NCBI GenBank assembly: GCA_022564995.1
Contig: JADFKK010000030.1
Location: 1-39,288 of the forward strand
DNA length: 39,288 nucleotides
Origin: Planctomycetota bacterium
GTDB lineage: Bacteria; Planctomycetota; Planctomycetia; Pirellulales; JADFKK01
Direction of reading: 5' to 3'
A model generated the notes under the pieces. It did not search any database. It was not told the origin of the DNA and saw only the letters and a program-made list of their open reading frames with translations. Below are positions 1 to 7,654 of the stretch, piece by piece (the first letter of the stretch is position 1; the number at the start of each line of letters is the position of its first letter). Both the position numbers and the translations under genes were made by a program.

Positions 1-873
1 GTGGCGGTGATGAAGCGCAGCGGCCGGGTTGTGCCGTTGTTCAACGACAAACACTTGTCGTATCGCTGGGATTGGGCGAAAGAGATGGTCGATGTGTGCC
101 GCAGCCTGAAGATTCCGCTGATGGCCGGCAGCAGTGTTCCGCTCGCGCAGCGCCGGCCGGTGTTGGAGATGCCGAAGAACGCGCTGATCACCGAGGCGAT
201 TTCGATCCACGGCGGCGGGGTTGAGTCGTATGATTTTCACGGCCTCGAAGTGCTGGAGTCGATGATCGAAGTCCGCCAGGGCGGCGAAACCGGCGTGGCC
301 GAAGTGCAGTTTCTCGAGCGCGACGCCCTGCTCAAAGCCGGTCGCGAAGGACGCTGGTCCACCGAACTGGCCGGCACGGCAATGTCGGCCGAATTGAAAA
401 AACCGCTCACGCTCGCCGAGGCAGAAAAGCAGGTCGGCCGATTGGGACACGGCATCTTGGTCCGTTACCGCGATGGGCTGAAAGCGACGATCCTCAAAGT
501 TGGCGGGGCCGGATATCGCTGGAACTTCGCCTGCCGAGTGCGCGGGAAAGAAAAACCGCTGGCCACCCACTTTTACGTCGGCCCCTGGAACAATCGCAAC
601 CTTTTCAAAGCCCTTTCGCACGCCATCCAGCACCATTTCATCCACGGCAAATCGCCCTATCCCGTAGAGCGAACGCTGCTGGTGACCGGCATTCTCGACG
701 CCTCAATGCACTCGCGCCATCAAAAGAGCAAACCGCTGGCCACGCCGCAGCTTGATTTTTCCTATGCACGGCAGGACTTTCGCGCCATGCGCGAGATGGG
801 CGCCAGTTGGAAGATCATCACCGACAAAACGCCGCAGCCCAGAGGGATTGTGCCGCATGGGCTGCAAGGCTAG
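1..873 (+). CDS. Uncharacterised conserved protein, 3' part only
   Basis: The frame is open from the first base and closes with TAG at 871-873, giving 290 residues. The upstream part lies outside the window, so the GTG at position 1 is probably an internal valine. The visible part contains the stretches VPLFNDKHLSYRW and IPLMAGSSVPLAQRRP near its beginning and HAIQHHFIHGKSPYPVERTLLV near residues 207-229. I recognise no catalytic motif or membrane segment. It resembles long soluble proteins of unknown function that I associate with planctomycetes, but that is an impression, not a search result. Its stop codon coincides with the left TAG flank of the MITE-like element at 874-992, so the last codons may have been altered by that insertion. 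Confidence 0.75.
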   Translation: MAVMKRSGRVVPLFNDKHLSYRWDWAKEMVDVCRSLKIPLMAGSSVPLAQRRPVLEMPKNALITEAISIHGGGVESYDFHGLEVLESMIEVRQGGETGVAEVQFLERDALLKAGREGRWSTELAGTAMSAELKKPLTLAEAEKQVGRLGHGILVRYRDGLKATILKVGGAGYRWNFACRVRGKEKPLATHFYVGPWNNRNLFKALSHAIQHHFIHGKSPYPVERTLLVTGILDASMHSRHQKSKPLATPQLDFSYARQDFRAMREMGASWKIITDKTPQPRGIVPHGLQG

Positions 874-992
874 GCAGCCTGTTGAAATAGTCGGGGACTG
901 GTCCAATTTTCGGCGAGCCGACGTTTTTATCCGCAAGACGTTGGCCGAAAACTTGGACCTGTCCCCCTCCGTTCACTTTTCCAACAGGCTGC
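874..992. repeat. MITE-like inverted-repeat element, 119 bp
   Basis: The left end begins GCAGCCTGTTGAAA and the right end is its inverse, TTTTCCAACAGGCTGC. The match continues inward over about 45 bp (GGGACTGGTCCAA against TTGGACCTGTCCC, then CGAAAA-type bases) with one gap of about seven bases. The element is flanked on both sides by TAG (871-873 and 993-995), which could be a 3-bp target duplication. The left TAG is also the stop codon of the preceding gene. The longer word TAGGCAGCC also occurs at both ends. There is no open frame inside. No transposase is present in the window, so mobility is inferred from structure only. Confidence 0.7.
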
Positions 993-1001
993 TAGGCAGC
1001 C

Positions 1002-1495
1002 GCTCTTACGCAAATTGGCCGACAACTCATCAAGACACTAGGCGAGCTACCTGCGGCAATGGCGAATGACCCGAGCTTTGTCGCCCTAATCCGCCAGAAA
1101 GCCGTGCTTTCGTTGTGACAGTCGAAAACGAGCACCCGCGGAGCGATTTGTCGGGGGGCATTGACGCGGTACGTGAATGTGCTAAACTGGCCTCTTGTAT
1201 TGGTGCGAGACCGGCACGCATGGTCGTGTCGTGTTCATTCAACTTCGAGATTGCGGCAACCTGGACGCCTCATGGGGCAAGATGGCAAACTGGTGCGTCC
1301 TGGTATCTTGCTTTCGACCGCGACTGATTCTCTTGCTCCCCAAATCGCATTCCTGCCGGTCCACGGGGATACCTCCCGCTGGGTGATCGCGTCGAAGTCA
1401 GTCGATTTCCCCCGGTTTGACCACCGCGGTTTCGACAGCAATCGCCGGGACGCGGCGCTGCCCAATTCCTACCTTTTTGAAAGCAAGCAATCTGT
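1002..1495 (+). other. Non-coding stretch and long helicase leader
   Basis: No convincing gene lies between the MITE-like element and the helicase. Open frames exist (for example 1161-1499) but show no recognisable protein features or ribosome site. If the promoter at 1161-1188 is real, about 300 nt of transcribed leader precede the helicase. Long leaders are known on cold-induced RNA helicase and csp mRNAs in other bacteria. Whether this one is a thermosensor cannot be judged by reading. Confidence 0.35.
1161..1188 (+). promoter_or_regulatory. Possible sigma-70-type promoter for the DEAD-box helicase
   Basis: TTGACG at 1161-1166 and TAAACT at 1183-1188 are separated by 16 bp, and a TGC directly precedes the -10 (extended -10 type). 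Transcription would begin near 1195, leaving a leader of about 300 nt before the helicase start at 1496. The prediction is by eye only. Confidence 0.4.
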
Positions 1496-2902
1496 ATGAA
1501 GTTTGAATGTCTCTCGCTCTGCGAGCCTTTACTACGAAGTTTGAAGTCGGTGGGTTATCGTGAAACCACTCCCATCCAGGAGCAAGCTATTCCCCAGATT
1601 CTCAAGGGACGCGACTTGGTCGGCTGTGCCCAAACCGGAACCGGCAAAACCGCAGCCTTCGCGCTGCCAACATTGCAACGGTTGATGACCCCGCCCGCCG
1701 AACCGACGGGCGCCGACCGCCGCCGCCAGCGGACCGGCCGGCGAGTTATTCGTTGTCTCATCCTGGCACCCACGCGCGAGCTGGCCGGACAAATCGGCGG
1801 CAGTTTTGCGACCTATGGAAAGTTCACCGGACTGCGACATGCCGTGATCTACGGCGGCGTCCGGCAGGGACCGCAAGTCCGCGCTTTACAGGCCGGCGTT
1901 GATACTCTCGTGGCCACACCAGGTCGACTGCTCGATCTGATCGGGCAGGGATTCGTCAAGTTGGCGAACGTCGAAGTTTTGATTCTTGACGAAGCCGACC
2001 AAATGCTCGACATGGGTTTTATTCACGATCTGCGCAAGATCGTCGAACAAGTCCCCGACTCGCGCCAAACACTGATGTTCTCGGCGACCATGCCCAAGGA
2101 GGTTCGCCAGTTGGCGAGCCAATGGTTACGGCGGCCCTTCGAGGTGCAAGTCGCTCCAGTGGCATCGACACCCGAGCGCGTATCGCAAGCGGTCTACTTC
2201 GTGCAGAAGAGCCACAAAGCAGCGACGCTCACCTGGTTTCTTCAAGACACTCACCGCTCGAAGACGCTGGTTTTTTCTCGTACCAAGCGGGGCGCCGACA
2301 AGATCGCCCGCGGCTTGCAGCGCGATGGGATTCGCGCCGTCGCGATTCATGGAGACAAGAGCCAGGCCCGGCGCGCGGCCGTGATTCGCGAATTCAATTC
2401 CAAGCGGCCCCCCGTGCTCGTCGCGACAGACCTGGCCTCGCGAGGGCTCGATTTCACGGGCATCTCGCATGTGATTAACTACGACTTGCCGGATGTTCCG
2501 GAAGTTTATGTACACCGCATCGGTCGCACGGCCCGCGCGGGAGCCTCGGGCCAGGCCATCTCATTTTGCGATCACGAGGAGCGCAAGTGCCTTCGCATGA
2601 TTGAAAGGCTGACCGGACAAGCGGTACCTGTCGAAACATTGCCGGCCATTGCGAACAAGCCACGATCTCGTGACCTCACTTCCGAGGCGGGGCAATCCGG
2701 CGCAAGCAGCAAGACGAACGGTCATAGCGGAACGACAGGACAACATAGCGCCTCTCCCGGAGAGAAGAATCGTGGTCGTCGCAAGTCGCGATCGCAGCGA
2801 AGCGGTGCAGCGAAATCATCGAATGGCTCGAAATATCGCGGCTCCGGTAAGGCTTCGCGCAAGCGACGAAAGGGATCCCCTCGTGTTGCCGGCAGCAGCT
2901 AA
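1496..2902 (+). CDS. ATP-dependent DEAD-box RNA helicase (RhlE-like)
   Basis: The protein has 468 residues and unwinds RNA duplexes with ATP; such enzymes act in ribosome assembly, mRNA decay and cold adaptation. The core motifs are all present: a Q-motif region near residues 14-30, Walker A AQTGTGKT at 45-52, PTRELA near 92-97, TPGRL at 141-145, DEAD at 165-168, SAT at 196-198 and HRIGRTAR at 340-347. After about residue 385 comes a low-complexity tail rich in Ser, Gly, Lys and Arg, typical of an RNA-binding extension. The ATG at 1496 is chosen because the Q motif begins a few residues later. A cold-shock protein follows 93 bp downstream on the same strand, suggesting a shared cold-stress role. 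The subfamily (RhlE rather than CsdA) is judged from length and the basic tail, so it is less certain than the helicase call. Confidence 0.95.
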   Translation: MKFECLSLCEPLLRSLKSVGYRETTPIQEQAIPQILKGRDLVGCAQTGTGKTAAFALPTLQRLMTPPAEPTGADRRRQRTGRRVIRCLILAPTRELAGQIGGSFATYGKFTGLRHAVIYGGVRQGPQVRALQAGVDTLVATPGRLLDLIGQGFVKLANVEVLILDEADQMLDMGFIHDLRKIVEQVPDSRQTLMFSATMPKEVRQLASQWLRRPFEVQVAPVASTPERVSQAVYFVQKSHKAATLTWFLQDTHRSKTLVFSRTKRGADKIARGLQRDGIRAVAIHGDKSQARRAAVIREFNSKRPPVLVATDLASRGLDFTGISHVINYDLPDVPEVYVHRIGRTARAGASGQAISFCDHEERKCLRMIERLTGQAVPVETLPAIANKPRSRDLTSEAGQSGASSKTNGHSGTTGQHSASPGEKNRGRRKSRSQRSGAAKSSNGSKYRGSGKASRKRRKGSPRVAGSS

Positions 2903-2995
2903 GCGGGCGTCCCCTCGTTCGCGAACAAAACAGAATCGGTCGGTCGTGTAGTTACGTTTTAGTTTCATTTGGTTTTAGTTTCGGAGGACACGGAA

Positions 2996-3193
2996 ATGCC
3001 ACAAGGCACCATCAAGAAGTTGGTCACGGAAAAAGGATTCGGGTTCATCGCCGGCGACAGCGGGGAACTTTTCTTCCACCACTCCGCCCTGATCGGAGTG
3101 ACGATGGAGGAGTTGCAAGAAGGTCAAGGCGTCGAGTATGAGGAAGGACGCGGTCCCAAGGGGCCTCGGGCTGAAAACGTCCGCCTTACCTAG
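2996..3193 (+). CDS. Cold-shock domain protein (CspA family)
   Basis: The protein has 65 residues, the normal size of a single cold-shock domain. RNP1-like KGFGFIAGD lies at residues 13-21 and RNP2-like LFFHHSAL at 25-32; these bind single-stranded RNA or DNA. The ending EGRGPKGPRAENVRL also fits the family. The ATG at 2996 is preceded by GGAGG at 2983-2987, about 8 bp upstream. A longer frame starts at 2969 but adds residues that do not belong to the domain. It lies just after the DEAD-box helicase, and both products remodel RNA structure. Confidence 0.95.
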   Translation: MPQGTIKKLVTEKGFGFIAGDSGELFFHHSALIGVTMEELQEGQGVEYEEGRGPKGPRAENVRLT

Positions 3194-3341
3194 CTCGCCT
3201 TACTTGATTTATGGAACGACCAGCTCGAAGGGATTGCTGCGCGACGGATCGCGACGGCACCTTCGGCGTTGGTTCGTTGTTTGCGTCGATCCATTCGCTG
3301 GATCAGGTCACATCATAAGAGCCTTTACACGGGAGATTGCC

Positions 3342-3578
3342 GTGCTGTCCCGATCCGAGAAAACCGTCCTGCGTACGTTCCGGCAGTATCTAGTAACGCC
3401 GGATAGAATGTTGTGCTTCTTCGGCCCCAACCTGGAGAAACACAAAGCGGCGCTCCAACAATTGACGGAAAAAGATTACCTCGTCAAAGAACACTTCAAG
3501 GGAGCCTACTCCTTGACGCACGCCGGTTTTCGGGCCATGAAGACCTGCGATAAAGAGCCCTCCGGCAGCAAAGCGTAA
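3342..3578 (+). CDS. Small winged-helix-like protein
   Basis: The protein has 78 residues. A GTG start at 3342 is chosen because a GGGAGA ribosome site sits at 3331-3336, while the open frame extends upstream without protein-like sequence. The order of elements resembles a minimal winged-helix domain: a helix (EKTVLRTFRQY), a short helix and turn (NLEKHKAALQQLTEKDYLV) and a wing-like strand pair (KEHFKGAYSLTHAGFRAM). The phrase SLTHAGFRA recalls the wing of transcription-factor or restriction-linked wHTH modules. Target and function are unknown. It follows the cold-shock gene by about 150 bp and is followed by a hairpin terminator. Confidence 0.65.
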   Translation: MLSRSEKTVLRTFRQYLVTPDRMLCFFGPNLEKHKAALQQLTEKDYLVKEHFKGAYSLTHAGFRAMKTCDKEPSGSKA

Positions 3579-3590
3579 CCCAGCCGCCAT

Positions 3591-3615
3591 AGATCCCGCC
3601 TGCCGGGCGGGATCT
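3591..3615 (+). terminator. Hairpin after the winged-helix gene
   Basis: AGATCCCGCC at 3591-3600 pairs perfectly with GGCGGGATCT at 3606-3615 across a 5-nt loop, 12 bp after the stop codon. No T-run follows, so it may be a transcript-end structure rather than a textbook intrinsic terminator. Confidence 0.45.
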
Positions 3616-3639
3616 GGCCGCATCGCGCCGTCCCGCCCG

Positions 3640-3661
3640 GTAGCTTATGCTTCAGCATAAC
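3640..3661 (+). repeat. Half copy of the 22-bp repeat arm found at 29965-30039
   Basis: GTAGCTTATGCTTCAGCATAAC matches the arm at 29965-29986 with one mismatch (GTAGGTTATGC there). The second arm is missing here; instead a short CATCACCG/CGGTGATG inverted repeat follows. It is probably a decayed copy. Confidence 0.6.
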
Positions 3662-3905
3662 ATCACCGTAGGCTGCCGCGACTCCGGTGATGCTGGACGT
3701 TCGGCCAAGAAAATGAAAGACAGATCGCAAGCCTCTGAATCAGGATTAGACGGCTTTGAGGTTTTCTTCCTTGGCGGCGAGTATCGTGAGTTTCTCAAGC
3801 ATGTAGGCGACTTGATCGATCAGCAGGATTGAGAAGAATCGGGCGGCCAATACATTGATGACCCCGCGTCAATCTCAATGCATTATTTGTTCCGCGAGAA
3901 GCTCG
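3662..3905. other. Gene-poor stretch with a short minus-strand coding remnant
   Basis: No full gene was found. On the minus strand a protein-like stretch runs from about 3850 to a stop at 3746-3748. It reads ARFFSILLIDQVAYMLEKL and ends KEENLKAV, with an in-frame stop just upstream. It could be a 34-residue peptide (TTG start at 3850) or the 3' remnant of a lost gene. I recognise no family. Confidence 0.3.
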
Positions 3906-4130
3906 CTACTTCAGTAGTTTGAAAGAGGCGCGTATCTTGTCGACCATCTCGTTGGAAACTCTCTTTCCCACGCCGACGCAGCCGATTTGATACATGCGTT
4001 TCTTTACCAGCAAAATTCGTCACTTGATAGTGGTTGTTGTGCCTTTATCTGATTTCGTCTCGACCCATTCGTCGGCAAGCGCGAATTGACACGAAAAACA
4101 AAACAACAGCGTGAGATGGATGCGAAGCAT
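3906..4130 (-). pseudogene. Internally deleted remnant of a small secreted protein
   Basis: The ATG at 4128-4130 opens a frame with a clear signal peptide (MLRIHLTLLFCFSCQFALA, then DEWVETKSDKG). It stops at TGA (4020-4022). In the same frame, right after the stop, a second stretch reads RILLVKKRMYQIGCVGVGK and ends VDKIRASFKLLK at TAG 3906-3908. From memory, a group of planctomycete secreted proteins of about 150-200 residues begins with a signal peptide plus a short W/V-rich strand. It ends with a strand of the type 'lv.nRlYqv.vvG...s...vdkfl.SFkl'. This locus has both ends but not the middle. The likely history is an internal deletion plus an in-frame stop. A short functional 36-residue secreted peptide is the alternative. 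It begins 32 bp after the sulfatase stop. Confidence 0.6.
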
Positions 4131-4162
4131 TGGTGCGATCCTTAAATGAGAGGGGGAGTCTA

Positions 4163-5587
4163 CTACGGCTTGGTTAGCGGCTTGGGGTTTTTGACGTGGC
4201 CGGCCGCGCGCTGATGTTTGCCGGGCTTCTTGCCGTCGCCGAGATCGGCGCGGGCGAGGTTGGCCAGATCGGTGAGACGCTTGACGACGTCGGGGTTGGC
4301 GGCGGCGACATTTGTTTTTTCGCCGATGTCGGTGTCGAGGTTGTACAGTCGTGCGGGAAGTCTCGCGGCGGTCTTCTGATTGCGGCGACGTCGGGCCGCG
4401 CGCGGCAGGTGCAGCTTCCACTTGCCGGCACGCACGGCTTGCAGTTGGTCGCGGAAGTAATAGTAATACGCCTCGTGCGGGCTCTTGGCACTCTTCTCGC
4501 CGTCTTTCTTGCGGGCGAGCAGCGGCCAAATGTCGTGGCCGTCGATCTTGCGGTCGGTGGGGGCCGACGTGCCGGCGAGCTTGGCGAAGGTCGGCAGCAG
4601 GTCGATCGTCGAGGCCACCTCGTCGCAGACGCTGCCGGCGGGAATTTTGCCGGGCCAGCGAATCACGCACGGCTCGCGCATGCCGCCTTCCATCGTGCTG
4701 CCTTTGAAGCCCGAGAGCGGCTTGTTGCTGCCGCCCCAGCGGCTGGCGGCGCCGTTGTCGGAGGTGAAGATCACGAGGGTCTGCTCGTCGATGCCGTGTT
4801 TCTTCAAGGCCGCGAGAATCTCACCCGTCGACCAGTCGATCTCCTCGACGCAATCGCCGTAACCGCCGTTGGCGCTCTTGCCCTTGAACGCCGGGCTGGA
4901 GTTCACCGGGTTGTGCGGCATCGTGTGCGGCAGATAGATGAAGAACGGTTGGTCTTTGTTGGCCGCGATGAACTTGACGGCCTCCTCCGTGTAACGCTTG
5001 GTGAGAGTCGTCTGATCGGCCGGCGCTTCGATGACGGTCGTATTGCGCAAGATCGGCAGCGGCGGGTTGATCTTTCGCTGCCGGCTGCCCATGTCGTTGC
5101 TGTAGGGAATGCCGAAGTAACTGTCGAAGCCCTGCTGGGTCGGCAGGAACGGCGGCTGGTCGCCCAGGTGCCATTTGCCGATGCAGGCCGTGGCGTAGCC
5201 TTTGGCCTTGAGCACTTCGGCGATGGTGATCTCCTTGGGGTTCAGGCCGCGCTGGGCCACCGGAAACAACACCCATTCGCCGCGGGCGCTCTGGTGCATG
5301 TTGACCCGCCGTGGATAACAGCCGGTCATCAGGCTCGATCGCGACGGGGTGCAGACGCCGCAGGTCGAATAGAAGCTGGTCATCCGCAGGCCCTCTTTGG
5401 CCATGCGGTCGATGTTGGGCGTGCGATGTTTTTCGGAGCCGAAACAGCCGATGTCGCCGTAACCCAAATCGTCGCAAAAGATAATGATGAAGTTGGGCAA
5501 GCGCTCGGCGGCGGAGGTTTGGGGGCTAACAACAGACAACAGCGTGGCCAGCGTGAAAAGAGCCGCAATTCGGATGTGCTTGCGCAT
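4163..5587 (-). CDS. Secreted sulfatase (type I, Cys-type)
   Basis: The protein has 474 residues and should hydrolyse sulfate esters, typically of sulfated polysaccharides, outside the cytoplasm. The start is placed at the ATG at 5585-5587, which opens a signal peptide of about 27 residues ending TSAA. An upstream frame extension lacks protein character. The maturation signature CTPSR begins at Cys79, the residue converted to formylglycine by a separate enzyme that is not in the window. Other family features are the metal-binding pair DD at 39-40, GYGDIGCFG just after, the GKWHLGD motif, PHTMPHNP and TSDNGA. The C-terminal part is Lys- and Arg-rich. The overall type resembles arylsulfatase A or N-acetylgalactosamine-6-sulfatase; the actual substrate cannot be read. 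Planctomycetes usually carry many such genes. Confidence 0.95.
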   Translation of the reverse strand: MRKHIRIAALFTLATLLSVVSPQTSAAERLPNFIIIFCDDLGYGDIGCFGSEKHRTPNIDRMAKEGLRMTSFYSTCGVCTPSRSSLMTGCYPRRVNMHQSARGEWVLFPVAQRGLNPKEITIAEVLKAKGYATACIGKWHLGDQPPFLPTQQGFDSYFGIPYSNDMGSRQRKINPPLPILRNTTVIEAPADQTTLTKRYTEEAVKFIAANKDQPFFIYLPHTMPHNPVNSSPAFKGKSANGGYGDCVEEIDWSTGEILAALKKHGIDEQTLVIFTSDNGAASRWGGSNKPLSGFKGSTMEGGMREPCVIRWPGKIPAGSVCDEVASTIDLLPTFAKLAGTSAPTDRKIDGHDIWPLLARKKDGEKSAKSPHEAYYYYFRDQLQAVRAGKWKLHLPRAARRRRNQKTAARLPARLYNLDTDIGEKTNVAAANPDVVKRLTDLANLARADLGDGKKPGKHQRAAGHVKNPKPLTKP

Positions 5588-5640
5588 GAGATTCTCCAGA
5601 ACATGTAGGTTGGGCACTGCCCACCAGAACCAATGGCTGG

Positions 5641-5663
5641 CGCGACCGGCGGTCGCGGCTTTA
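5641..5663 (+). repeat. Palindromic repeat family D, copy 1
   Basis: CGCGACCGGCGGTCGCGGCTTTA contains the palindrome GCGACC..GGTCGC followed by GGCTTTA. Three more copies occur at 26986, 30957 and 35841 (the last inverted). This copy lies upstream of the sulfatase start, between divergent genes. Confidence 0.7.
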
Positions 5664-5770
5664 TGGAAAGTCAATATAGCCGCGCCGTGGGCCGGATGCG
5701 ACTCGGGTGGCGAAATCGGCGGGAAATGGCTATAAGAATGCGCCGATGCACGGCGACTGGAGAATCTATT

Positions 5771-6643
5771 GTGTCTGAACTTTCCGTCTTACTTATCGGC
5801 GACGTCGCGCGGGCGGAATTCCGCGACGCGTCCGCGCTGATCGAGGACACCTCGCGGACCATTACGACAACCGACGTTGACGAGGCCGCTCGGTTACTCG
5901 CTGGCGGCGAATACTCGCCGGAGCTGATTGTCCTGGCACAAGCCCGCCCGGGGCAAATCTCTCAGCAACAAGTGGAACGTCTGCAACTTGCGGCGCCGCT
6001 GGCGCGGCTGATTGTTTTGCTCGGCAGTCAGTGCGAAGGCGAAACTCGCACGGGGCAGCCGTGGCCGGGTGTGCGACGGGCATTTTGGTATCAGTGGCCG
6101 GCCCGCTGGCGGGCGGAGTTGGAACGACGTCGTCAGGGAGGATTGCCAAGTTGGGGCCAGCCGCCAACGGCCAGCGACGAAGAGCTGCTGCTCAGTTCGC
6201 TGTGGCCGCGCCGACCGTGTCACGGGCTGGTGGCGATTCACACGCCGCATTTCGATACGGCCGCCACGCTAGCCGAGGCCTGCGGAGAGCGGGGCATGTC
6301 GACCGTTTGGGTTCAGCCACACCGGCCGAGCCAACTGCACGGGGCGAGGGCGGCGCTGTGGGACGCGGGCTGCTTGGACAGCGAGGAATTGGGGCGGTTG
6401 GCACGTTTTCGGCAACGCATCGACGGAGCGCCGATTGGTGTGTTGGCCGATTTTCCGCGCGTGCAACACCGCGAGCAGCTCATGGCGGCTGGGGCGACGT
6501 TTATTGTGGGCCGGCCGTTTCTTGCCGAAGAGTTGTTTGTGCCGCTGGAGAAAGCGTTAGAAGAGGGGGAGAGTGTGAGGCAGCGTGAGGTGGGCGGCAA
6601 CCCAGCCCTTCCGGGCAGGGCTAGAGTTGGAGTTGGGGCTTAA
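5771..6643 (+). CDS. Response-regulator-like protein with two degenerate receiver-type halves
   Basis: The protein has 290 residues. The start is GTG at 5771, because GGAGA sits 7 bp upstream (5759-5763); the longer open frame above it is not protein-like. The N-terminal half (SVLLIGDVARAEFRD, then a central SPELIVLAQARPG strand) has the alternating strand-helix pattern of a receiver domain. The second half (GLVAIHTPHFDTAATLAEACGER, APIGVLADFP, AAGATFIVGRPFLAEELF) repeats it and ends like a receiver alpha5. The usual phosphoacceptor Asp and conserved Lys are not obvious, so phosphorylation is doubtful. The last 20 residues look like read-through into non-coding DNA. It lies tail-to-tail with tadC (28 bp apart), so a link to the Tad locus is possible but unproven. 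Confidence 0.7.
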   Translation: MSELSVLLIGDVARAEFRDASALIEDTSRTITTTDVDEAARLLAGGEYSPELIVLAQARPGQISQQQVERLQLAAPLARLIVLLGSQCEGETRTGQPWPGVRRAFWYQWPARWRAELERRRQGGLPSWGQPPTASDEELLLSSLWPRRPCHGLVAIHTPHFDTAATLAEACGERGMSTVWVQPHRPSQLHGARAALWDAGCLDSEELGRLARFRQRIDGAPIGVLADFPRVQHREQLMAAGATFIVGRPFLAEELFVPLEKALEEGESVRQREVGGNPALPGRARVGVGA

Positions 6644-6671
6644 GGGGCTAGGGCGCGGTGTTTTATGCGCG

Positions 6672-7649
6672 CTACCCTTTGCCTTGCATCCTGGGGAACA
6701 TGTCGCGGACCATGGTGATGGCGGCGGGACCGACGAGCACGACGAAGATGGCGGGAAAGATGAATAGCACCAACGGAAAGATCAGCTTGACGGCCGTCTT
6801 GGCGGCTTTTTCTTCGGCTATCTGACGGCGGCGGGTGCGCATCGAATCGCTCTGCACGCGCAGCGCCTGGGCAATGCTCGAGCCGAATTTGTCGGCCTGA
6901 ATGATAATCGCCGCCAACGCTCTGACGTCGTCGACGCCGGTCCGGTAGCCCAACTCTTTGAGCACTTCGCTTCGCGGCCGGCCCATCTGGAGTTGGAAAT
7001 TGGCGGTGGAGAATTCGTGTGAGATGATCGGATAGGTTTTCTTCATCTCGTCCGACACTTTGCGCATCGCCTGGTCGAGACCCAGCCCGGCTTCGACGCA
7101 AACCACCATCAGGTCCAAGGCGTCGGGCAAGCTGAGGAAAATAGCTTGTTTGCGTTTGCGGGTGAGAAACCACAGCACCATGTCGGGCAAGTAAAACATC
7201 AGTCCGACGACCGCGACGGCGCGAATCAACGCGCCTTGGGTGAAGCCTGAGATGGCCAGCGATATTCCGCCGCCGAGCACGAGCCCGGCGATCAGGCCGG
7301 CGACCTTGAGACTGAGAAAAATGCTGGGGGCTGTCTCGCCGCGGAAGCCGCCGACGACGAGCCGCGTCTTGATCTTGCCCGCCGCGGCTTCGGTTTTCGG
7401 TTGCAGCGGCTTGGCCAGCGCCGGCGAGGCTTTCTTCAGCACCTTCGTGACGGTGCTGGCCTCGGCATCCGACATCGTGGCGCCGGGGTGGCGCAACTGG
7501 GGATCGTTGAATTCGTCCAGCCGACGCTCGACGTTTCCGTTGCGCGTGGCGATCAGGTTCAGCGTCCACCAAGCCACGGCCGCGAACATGCCGAACACGG
7601 CCACGGGCATGAGCGTTTCAAAATCGATAAGGCCTGCCAGAAGGATCAC
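6672..7649 (-). CDS. tadC: Tad inner-membrane platform protein TadC
   Basis: The protein has 325 residues. With TadB it forms the inner-membrane platform on which the TadA ATPase drives Flp pilus assembly. The GTG at 7647-7649 is chosen as start: it lies 5 bp after the tadB stop, and the longer open frame above it is only the shadow of tadB. There is an N-terminal membrane segment (PVAVFGMFAAVAWW) and a second pair of hydrophobic helices near residues 110-155. The T2SSF domain follows, with LPDALDLMVVCVEAGLGLDQA, then VRALAAIIIQADKFGSSIAQALR. The last membrane segment is LIFPLVLFIFPAIFVVLVGP. It is the last gene of the Tad cluster here. Confidence 0.92.
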   Translation of the reverse strand: MILLAGLIDFETLMPVAVFGMFAAVAWWTLNLIATRNGNVERRLDEFNDPQLRHPGATMSDAEASTVTKVLKKASPALAKPLQPKTEAAAGKIKTRLVVGGFRGETAPSIFLSLKVAGLIAGLVLGGGISLAISGFTQGALIRAVAVVGLMFYLPDMVLWFLTRKRKQAIFLSLPDALDLMVVCVEAGLGLDQAMRKVSDEMKKTYPIISHEFSTANFQLQMGRPRSEVLKELGYRTGVDDVRALAAIIIQADKFGSSIAQALRVQSDSMRTRRRQIAEEKAAKTAVKLIFPLVLFIFPAIFVVLVGPAAITMVRDMFPRMQGKG

Positions 7650-7654
7650 TTTGG

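Noticed and set aside
1161..1499. 112-codon frame just before the helicase
   Set aside because: It lacks a ribosome site and any recognisable protein pattern, and its start coincides with the predicted promoter.
4196..5608. 470-codon open frame on the plus strand opposite the sulfatase
   Set aside because: It is an antisense shadow of a GC-rich gene: composition is Ala/Gly/Val/Arg-biased and no family is recognisable, while the minus strand has full sulfatase motifs.
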